From the NCBI GenBank assembly GCA_900618425.1, contig UZAN01044304.1, positions 8,789 through 25,134 of the forward strand: a stretch of DNA of 16,346 bases, given 5' to 3'. The translations under genes were made by a program, and so were the position numbers. The DNA comes from Echinostoma caproni. Its lineage: Eukaryota > Platyhelminthes > Trematoda > Plagiorchiida > Echinostomatidae. Of the stretch, positions 9,251 through 16,346 are shown one piece after another. Under the pieces are notes generated by a model. That model had not been told where the DNA came from, ran no database searches, and worked only from the letters and a program-made list of their open reading frames with translations. How positions within the stretch are numbered: the first letter of the stretch is position 1; each line of letters begins with the position of its first letter.

Positions 9251-10881
9251 CCCATCAATGAGGCAACTGAGAGCTAAAAGAATCCCCAGTTTTCTGGAGC
9301 TTTGGTAACCCCTTCCTCCTCCCCCCCCCTATCTGCGCTAATAATGTTTCACAAAGTCTCACATCACTCATTGTATTGGTGATCACACCACATACTCAAA
9401 ACTATTTCCAATAGGAAATAATCAATTTCTCAATGATCTTAATTTTCTCATTTTTTTTAAAAATCCATTTAGAAACCGATCACGGCCAGTGAGAATAATT
9501 TCCATTTGCTCCCATCTATTCTTTTAGTGAATAAATCAAAATACTATCATTATTCTTGAACTCCTGTAGGGTTTTTAAATGGTCTTCTAGTGTTAAATTT
9601 GAGTTGTGGTGGGATTTTTGACGGTGGTCAGTAAGTTCTATACTCTTCGATTTGAACCGTCCTGTGCTTCTGACATGATGAGCTTAAGGTCAAATTTTGA
9701 AACTGTGCATCATTTTCAAAACTACACATCATTCACAGTGTATAGTGAACGTGAAAACCAATGACATTGCTTCTAATTCTACTCGGTCAAGGTACGATGA
9801 GGACATGCAATGCACATCTGTTGATGGCTAGGCTAGGAAGCCATTTGAGTGGCAAGCTTGGAATGTTGATCTCAATAACGCGTTCAGTAATGCTTTCCAG
9901 CTCTGCAGTTGTATTTCTTGACTGAACTTGTGGAATTGAGCTCGGAAAACACGACTGAAGTCGGTCATGGTAAAGATGCTGTGGGTTCCTATTCTAGGAA
10001 CCACGCTCCCAAGATCAGAAGACATCCTTAGAAGAACCAGGTTGTGCTTGGATGGTAATTACTTGTACTTTCCTAATTACTGGATAGTCTGACACTAGAA
10101 AAAAGATCAAGTTTCATGGGGTTTTACAGCAAATCAATGCGGGCAGTTTGAGGGGCTTTTCAGCAAAGCAATATCAATAATTAGTGAACAAGTTTCATGG
10201 TCTTATTAGGGGGGTGCTCAGTGAAGTATCCGTTAAATTTAAGCAGGTTCGGGACGGATTCTGGCCATCCACTTCAGTTTAATAAAAGATTAAAAGAATA
10301 GAAACAAATTCCCGGCCTCAAAATGCATCTTATTTCGTTTCGTGGGACTCCACCTTGAGAACGCGCTTGATACAGGCCGACTTCGACCATCCGCCATTGT
10401 TTTCCCATTTCGAATGAGATATTAAAGATCCCCAAATTTAAACTATTCTGTCCAGGCAAAAGATGATCCATGCGTCGAGATCATGCCCCGGAAACCTACA
10501 CAGTCACCCTCGCCCCATGGACAAGATGAGGGTGTTGAGAAACGGATAAAATCATCCCCCCATGGTGGACTGTTAAAGAAAACTTTTTGATACATGTGCT
10601 AGTGAAACTAATGCCGATACTTGAATAAAGTGAGCTCGAGTTCGGATTGAAGATTCACTGAATGAGCAGCAGATCAAAATGAAATCGTGGAAATCACGCA
10701 AACAAATAACAGAAGTTTGAATGAATAATTGTTTATTTTGGCTATCCAAACACCGTGGTTTGCATCTTTCAAATGTGAGCTATTCGGTAGTCAGTCATTT
10801 AAAAATTGCACGTTCATTGGTTCACCTGACTGGTTGGCCGCTTTGAGGATTCGGATCGAGATGTATATTTTACCAATCCAT
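9251..10881. other. No gene seen; C9 run and a degenerate short repeat
   Basis: This stretch between the SINE-like copies has no recognisable coding exon. It carries a C9 run at 9321-9329 within a pyrimidine tract, AT-rich DNA at 9400-9560 and the repeated motif described at 10108-10229. Short open frames at 9828-10025 and 10274-10471 (minus strand) have no family features. Confidence 0.5.
10108..10229 (+). repeat. Degenerate short tandem-like repeat
   Basis: The 12-mer CAAGTTTCATGG occurs exactly at 10108-10119 and 10189-10200, 81 bases apart. Between and after these, a related G-run/TTTT/CAGCAAA.CAAT motif recurs: GGTTTTACAGCAAATCAAT near 10119, GGGGCTTTTCAGCAAAGCAAT near 10152, and GGGGGGTGCTCAGTGAAGTAT near 10209. 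This fits about one and a half copies of an 81-base unit, or three of a 40-base unit, with strong decay. Confidence 0.45.
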
Positions 10882-11092
10882 CTATTCTTTTTCTTTACTG
10901 TTTCTTTATTTTTGTTACTTCCTCTCATTAAATATGCAAGGGTATACTGTTCAGGAAAGGGGAAGCGGCTAACCAAAGGGCTGCCATAAAACAGAGAATA
11001 GGAAAGTTAGGTAGTGGTGGCGGTGCTGGTGGTGGTGGGATTCAAGCACACGTCCCCGAGGTGAAAATTTGGTGACGTAAACACCGGACCAA
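10882..11092 (-). mobile_element. tRNA-derived SINE-like element, copy 2
   Basis: This is homologous to copy 1 in the same orientation. The T-rich plus-strand segment (10885-10925), the block TTCAGGAAAGGGGAAGCGGC near 10950, CAAAGGGCTGCC, a GTGGTGG-rich segment and the head with GGATTCAAGC (B-box region, 11038-11047) and ACACCGGACCA (A-box region, 11080-11090) all occur in the same order. Both pol III boxes are weaker than in copy 1 (about 8 of 11 each). The GGTGGTGGTGG expansion near 11015-11039 looks like local slippage. The copy is old and probably silent. Confidence 0.62.
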
Positions 11093-11284
11093 TTTGCTTG
11101 ATGATCACCACAGTAGTTTGCCGAACGGGGGACAGAGACAGAAGATCAGCTCATACCATTGTAGGAAGTTGAGAAAACGTAATCGTACGGATGAAAAGAA
11201 GTAAACGGAAAACCCGAAAAAAACCAAGGTGGATCGCCGTATCGCAGTTCCGAGCTCGACCTACACAACACCCTTTCATGTGTT

Positions 11285-11298
11285 TGTGTGTGTGTGTG
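11285..11298 (+). repeat. Short (TG)7 microsatellite
   Basis: Seven TG units; the companion of the longer GT tract 115 bases downstream. Confidence 0.8.
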
Positions 11299-11412
11299 AA
11301 ATATTCACAATGATTAATTATTGTTTAACAAGCGCGAACTGGTGGTTCTTTGATTCCGATAATCTCTCACCAGGGCACTCACTTCTGAACGCTGCACTCG
11401 GAATGGCCGAGT

Positions 11413-11413
<1 letters not shown>

Positions 11414-11444
<31 letters not shown>
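11414..11444 (+). repeat. (GT)15 microsatellite, possible Z-DNA former
   Basis: 31 uninterrupted bases of alternating G and T, an alternating purine-pyrimidine tract long enough to favour Z-DNA under negative supercoiling and to be length-polymorphic. It directly follows TGGCCGAGTGG, which matches the tRNA A-box consensus perfectly, and a 5-base-stem hairpin CTCGG-AATGG-CCGAG at 11397-11411. A CA-rich stretch follows at about 11540. Confidence 0.9.
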
Positions 11445-11447
<3 letters not shown>

Positions 11448-14400
11448 TGGATACGAGAATTCTGGTATTCCGAAATCCGTGTATTAGCTGCTGTTCATTC
11501 ATTGGTGCTTTCCGTCCAGTGCTGACCCCGCGGCTCACGCACACACACGTAGACCAGTGCATGTGCACGGTCTATCAATCAAGCGAGGGCCGCTAATCGT
11601 TCAGTCAAACTATTCACTGGAGTCGGGCACAAGATGTGCGGTAGAAATACGGGTGAACTGGAAACTTACTGACCACAGTAATCCTTATGGATGTTTGTGA
11701 ATGTGTATAGAGATGGTCGCAGATGCACATAAACGCTACCGCTAAATTATTTCGCTAATCTCGTTAGTGAAAGTTAATGGATCAAAAGTGGTTTTATGGA
11801 TCTCCGTGTGTAGAGCTTGGTCCGACATATCGTGTTTAATTGGCATGCGATTACCAATATTTGTCACAATCGGAACATGCCACAGATAAACCATAAAACA
11901 AGAAAACTCCGAGTCCACATTTATCGTGTGCCGTGACATACATGAAATAGAGAGCTGTGGAAAACAGTGGTTCAACAAACCCATAATCAGTAAACAATGG
12001 AGTTACACAGAATCCAGAGGGTTTGAGCTGAATCCGGAATGATGCCATGATCTGCTTGGCTCCTGAGTTTGAGCAAATAATCTGTTTATCTGATTGGGCA
12101 AGTAACCACAGGTGTTGACTCACAATTAGAATTTTTTGAACGGAATATCAGTTGGTCGGAAGTTTACGCGCAGCTCTCAACTCATCGAGAAGCCCTAAAA
12201 ATGAATGTTTTCCCTCATCTGGGCACCACCATGATGTCTGTAACGGGACATGTTCTGGGCCATGTCTCGCTCCGTTTAGGTAGACCATGATGTCCCCAAC
12301 CTTCAGTACACTCCGCTACTCTCTATTAAGTACTTCCCTAGTTTTGGTCCGAGTTTTATCTGTACTTTAGGCTGTCACGAACTTGTTCACCTTGATGCCG
12401 GTAAACATCTTGCATGTTCACGTATCTTAAAAGATAATCTTCCTGTCCTCATTTGATATCGCCGCACCGATCTCCGTTTCAGATTCATGAAGCTTATCGG
12501 TCTATTCTTATGTTCTTATCTTTCATGGTCATTCTACATACGTATCCACATGCCTCTAGCGCAACGCGCAAATTCGGCTTCCTCTTCCACACGAAACGAA
12601 CGTCGTTTTGAATTATACTCATCTCCCCTTAATCTAGAAAGCCCAGGTTCCTGTGTACTTGAAGATTGCAGTCATGTATGAGGCAAAACGTCGTCAAATG
12701 CTTTATCTGCTCTTCTTCGGGCTTAACTTAAGGCCAATCGCTTCCTCATCAGCGATCAGTCCTTAATATTGAACTTGTAGTCACTAGTTGACTGATAAAC
12801 AGTTGATTCCTTATTCGTATCCTATCGTTACTATTATGGTTTCTGTTTAACTAACATACTTTTGTTATCCCTCTTTCACTTGATCGTCCTGGTCGGTTCT
12901 GTGTTAATGCGGCTGGAACTCAACCATCCCATTCCTCCTCGCGTACAATTTTTCATACCTACATTTAAACCGAGAATAAATAATCTGGTTTCAGTTTGAA
13001 TATTCCCTTCACCAAGGTGTTTGCAGCGTTCCTCCGAATTTACCCGTTTGACTGGATTCACTCGTGTGCAATAACTAAGTGAATTCTTATGAAATGATAG
13101 TTTGCAATCTGATCTATCAAGACATTTTTCACGCTTATAAAGTGAGAAATGACAACCATTTCCGGTCATTTGTGACTCAAACGGAAACAATGTAGACATT
13201 ATACTTCCTAGTGGTGATCATGGTTGGACTGACCGCAGTCAGATATTCGAACATTTCGTGACGAGGCTGGGTAATATACATATCTAAACTTTGGTTGAAC
13301 CGCGCTCTGCTCATCTGTGCATATTTGTAGTCGTGTGACATGAGAGCGATCTGATTGGTCCAAGTCAAGGTCACGATTTCGACGGAATTGATTGTAGTGT
13401 AAGACCGATGTGCCTGCGACGGTTCACGGCAATTAATAGTAAGTAAGTGCAATACACCCAATTTCGTAACTATATATCTGATTAAACGCTCAACTAAACC
13501 TATCCAAACATTTTCTTTTTTTATTTCATACATATTTGCAGTAAGTGAAACAGTTTGACTGAGAATGAAAACCGCGATCAAGAGACAATCAGGTCAAGCA
13601 AGCATGGAACACACGGTGCAGTACAATCAATCGGTTCGGATTATACCATTTTGTATTATTTTTGTGATTTCCCGTCTGTGTACACATTTTTTATACTTCC
13701 TTCTTCTTGCTTGTATTCACCTTTTCCACGGGGCATGAGATTTCCATCCTCGCATGGTAGCCTAGTATCACTACATTCCAATCTTGTTTACAGGTTAAGA
13801 ATACAGAATTACAAAAGAAATTGAGTGCATTTGATTTTTACGCGCTCGACAAAAGAGATGCACGACGGAGCCGGGGAGGGAGAACCAATTTGCGAAATTC
13901 ACAGCACACGAATTATTCTTTTGGTCCATTCCCCCGGGGTTGAATACTGTGTCAATTAAATTTCCATCCTCTTAAAAAAGGAAACCATTCGTATTTTGGG
14001 AAGGTAATATACCAACTTAGTTCTTCTGCTTGCGGGCTTTCATTATTTCAAAAGCCGTTTAGTGCGTTTTTGTCATTTTTTTTTATACTTCCGGGTACGA
14101 ATAATACACTTAGCAAGACCATGTATCATTTTCCCGTCTCGCCTCGTCTTGCATGCAGTAAATGCGTTGAGTTGAGTGTACCATCAACCACTGGAATATC
14201 TCTAAGCTTCAGATTGTTCAATAAGTACTTTGATTTGGGTAGGTTTGTTTTGGATCACGGACGGATACTGATTTAAGCGACGGGTAGAGAAAACGTGAGA
14301 GACAGGGAGCATCAAGAAAAAAGAACGAATTATCGCTCATAGTTTTTGGCTTTGATATACCATCGTCAGAGAATGCATCAATGTGTGAAGTTGTCGAAAA

Positions 14401-14601
14401 TACAGCTAACGAATTTATCAAAAGAAACAACTTACTGACTCACTTTTTCGCATCCAGCTTCAGTTAAACCCCTCAATATTTTAGCCTCGACGCACAAATT
14501 TCAGTCATGCCGCATCGGGGAGGTCAGATCAAAAGTATCGGATTATTCTGAGGTCAACGAATGTGGAAACGTTTTTTTCTACAAATGTTGATGTTGTAAA
14601 G
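11445..14601. other. No firm gene; weak candidates only
   Basis: No exon can be named with confidence here. On the minus strand, 11850-12061 has overlapping open frames with a weak resemblance to an ammonium-transporter N-terminus, broken by a stop. At 12487-12681 a 64-codon ATG frame with a hydrophobic start (MKLIGLFLCSYLSWSF) follows a good acceptor-like CTCCGTTTCAG, but has no homology I know. The minus-strand frame at 13177-13581 (134 codons, starting at TTG) is unrecognised. At 13511-13541 the + strand has a strong pyrimidine tract ending TTTGCAG. Confidence 0.4.
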
Positions 14602-14731
14602 CTTGGCTATTAAACGAGAAGCTGCATCACATGTTGACTGGAGAAGGTTTAACCGATCTGTCCGTATGGTCAAATTACTGGAAACATCTCGTACAGCTTC
14701 ACTGCTTCCGTATAACATGCGAGATACCCCT
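14602..14731 (+). CDS. Possible internal exon, unidentified
   Basis: An open frame directly after an in-frame TAA reads RREAASHVDW-like residues, then RRFNRSVRMVKLLETSRTAS and LLPYNMRDTP. It runs into a strong splice donor, CCT|GTGAGTAA, with GT at 14732-14733 exactly on a codon boundary. An acceptor is less clear: AAAG at 14598-14601 follows a T-rich tract at about 14571-14579. The RFNR..R...L.E...RT pattern loosely recalls the segment after S4 in cyclic-nucleotide-gated channels, but the match is short and could be chance. No second exon of such a gene was found in the window. Confidence 0.22.
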
Positions 14732-14733
14732 GT

Positions 14734-15662
14734 GAGTAAACATCTCAAGTTTAATACAAATAGTGTATTGCCTCACTTTCACGTGCCCCGAAATAAATCA
14801 AAAAGTGATATACATACCGTTCCCTATATCCACTTGAAATGAATGCCAATGTTGAGACCCGGTTACAACAACAAAAGTCTGAGGAGAATGAACACTGTTC
14901 ATTAAAAAAAAACCTTTAGCACACCGTTTCCCAAGCATGCTATAGACCAAACCGGTAATTCTTGAGCCTCAACCTTGATAATTATGTCAAATGTTGCGGT
15001 TTTAATAAACCGATGACAGTTATTGGGGGTGTACTTTTGTGAACGGTATTTTGGCACGTTTATGCATCCATTTCCTCATGAACCGGGTTCAATTGTGATT
15101 GGAAAGTAATGTACCGTTTGTGTTACACTTGAGATTTTCACTCACCGGAGTAGCACATATTACACGGAAACACTGAAACCGTGCGAGATGTGTTAAATAG
15201 TTTGACGATACGGGCACATCACTTGAACCTTCATTAATTAACATGTGGTGCAGCGTGTGATCCCCACACCTTATTTCTTAACCAAGCTTTGCAACATCAA
15301 AGTTTGTAGAAAATATTTTCTTTGCAACATCCGTTGACATTCGAATATTCCGACACTTTGTGGTCCGGCTCTCCTGTTGCGGTGCAATCAAAGTTTATGC
15401 GTCGAGGCTAAAGGAATACGGGTCGTGGGTAAACGGCTGCCGGTTTTGGCTAAAACATGATGGGGAGACGTTTAGAGTGAGAAATAAATCTGACTAGTTA
15501 ACATCTAAAGATGTTCTCATCATGTGTAATTTCAGCCGCGACAGATACGGAGTAGATAAAGGTACCGGGTTGCCCGGGGCAACCAACTTGTCCGGTCACA
15601 TTGTAATCATGTACCGGTGTAGTAATTTTCCGAGCGTCCTTTCAAAAGGCGTACATAATTTG
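14734..15662. other. No gene seen
   Basis: No coding exon or known repeat is visible. A perfect 7-base-stem, 3-base-loop hairpin (GGTTGCC-CGG-GGCAACC) lies at 15568-15584, about 80 bases upstream of family R copy B. An A8 run occurs near 14905. Confidence 0.5.
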
Positions 15663-16150
15663 ACTGGTACTTTACTACTGCTGGCTATTTGGGAAGAATA
15701 AGCCAACTCCAGACATAATCATGATCAAGATCATGGAGTTCCTTGGGAGTGTAGTACGAGAGACGTCTCAAGTGTCACTCGATGGTTCTTATTTTGAGGA
15801 CGCACCTCTAGCCTTGCACAACCAAGTGCGGACTGAAACGCAGCAGGAAGTAATCCCACGCCTCAGAATTGACGGGGTGAATGGCTTTGGTTTTTAAAAG
15901 CTAGCCACATCGACCCTTGTCACGACACCGTCATTGGGTTTATGCGGTTTTTGAACAGGAGCCAAGTGACCGGCCTGAAACCCACCACACCCTGGTAGTG
16001 CTACTGCCGCTGTTTGTTCACGACTGCTTATTTGTTGTTGTATGTCACAACTTATTCACGGCTAACCTTCTTCGGTGAAGGTATCCCCTGTCTACACAAC
16101 CCGGGGACGCACCCGGAAGCTTCCAGCTATGCTTAACCCCAAGGTATCCA
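15663..16150 (+). repeat. Family R interspersed repeat, long direct copy (copy B)
   Basis: This copy aligns with copy A from the TTTACTACTGCTGGCT block to the CACAACCCGGGGACGC block, and its last 140 bases match copy C read on the minus strand. It is closer to C than A is in the 3' block (it shares TTGTTGTTGTATGTCACAAC and TTCTTCGGTGAAGGTAT), which suggests B and C are closer to the active consensus. A frame with TYSRLTFFGEG is open here as in C. The element lacks any complete protein domain I know. Confidence 0.8.
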
Positions 16151-16346
16151 GGGCACCCAAAGGACGCTCATTCTCGGTGTCATCGTACCCCATAATCAAA
16201 TCCGCTACCTGTCATTGCAGGAGCTCAGCAGAGAGACCGGAGATTATTAAATTAAGATTCAATGGTTGAGGCCCAGCAAATCAATTGTGATATATTATTT
16301 TTGTGCGAGGTCATTCAGGTGACTACGCAAATCTTCGAATACTCAC
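16151..16346 (+). other. Flank of copy B to the window end; no gene seen
   Basis: A 64-codon open frame (16075-16269, starting inside copy B) runs through this flank but has no recognisable motif. The DNA may be further family R sequence not present in copies A and C, or unrelated flank. Confidence 0.4.

Noticed and set aside
10340..10400. Short similarity between GGCCGACTTCGACC here and GCAATCCGACTTCC near 7620
   Set aside because: Only about a dozen bases match, with no extended alignment, so it is not evidence for a second RTE copy.
13177..13581. 134-codon minus-strand frame as a gene
   Set aside because: It begins at TTG and has no recognised domain. Part of it felt reminiscent of repeat-derived hypothetical trematode proteins, but I cannot confirm that from the sequence.
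4134..16150. Family R copies A and B as long terminal repeats of one large element
   Set aside because: No integrase, protease or primer-binding site lies between them, the copies are strongly diverged, a third truncated inverted copy exists, and the interval holds unrelated LINE and SINE fragments.

Overview
The window looks like gene-poor, repeat-rich nuclear DNA of a flatworm, most likely a digenean trematode (a Fasciola-, Paragonimus- or Opisthorchis-like genome rather than an AT-rich schistosome). The grounds are intron-style DNA with no long intact reading frames, GT/AG splice signals, decayed CR1-like and RTE-like non-LTR retrotransposons of the kind common in trematodes, tRNA-derived SINE-like copies, and dinucleotide microsatellites. 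The taxon is an inference from composition and element style. Nothing suggests a bacterial, plasmid or viral genome: there are no operons, ribosome-binding sites or CRISPR arrays.

Layout. Positions 119-270 hold a partial, inverted copy of an interspersed repeat called family R here. Two longer direct copies lie at about 4134-4622 and 15663-16150. Positions 271-4130 hold no recognisable gene, but one same-frame stretch at about 2192-2740 looks coding and has two internal stops. A G-quadruplex motif lies at 3998-4012. A dead CR1/Jockey-type reverse transcriptase fragment covers about 5286-6250, with at least two frameshifts and a mutated catalytic motif (FADN instead of FADD).

The one convincing host gene segment is 6510-6854 on the + strand. 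It is the last coding exon of a TGF-beta superfamily type I receptor (ALK-type) serine/threonine kinase. It carries the final kinase subdomain (CW..RPEERLT..RIKKTL) and a C-terminal tail longer than in vertebrate receptors, partly encoded by a GA microsatellite. The rest of the receptor is not in the window, so the upstream DNA, including the CR1-like fragment, is probably intron.

Downstream, an RTE-like retrotransposon tail lies at about 7202-7680, bordered on its left by an (AT)8 tract and a 16-base perfect palindrome. Two related minus-strand SINE-like copies lie at about 9062-9250 and 10882-11092. GT microsatellites follow at 11285-11444. The remaining DNA to 15660 holds only weak candidates: a decayed membrane-protein-like stretch on the minus strand near 11850-12061 and a possible exon at 14602-14731 ending in a strong splice donor.

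No multi-gene system is visible. The points most worth follow-up are the orphan receptor exon with its repeat-encoded tail, the three-copy family R, and the two SINE-like copies.
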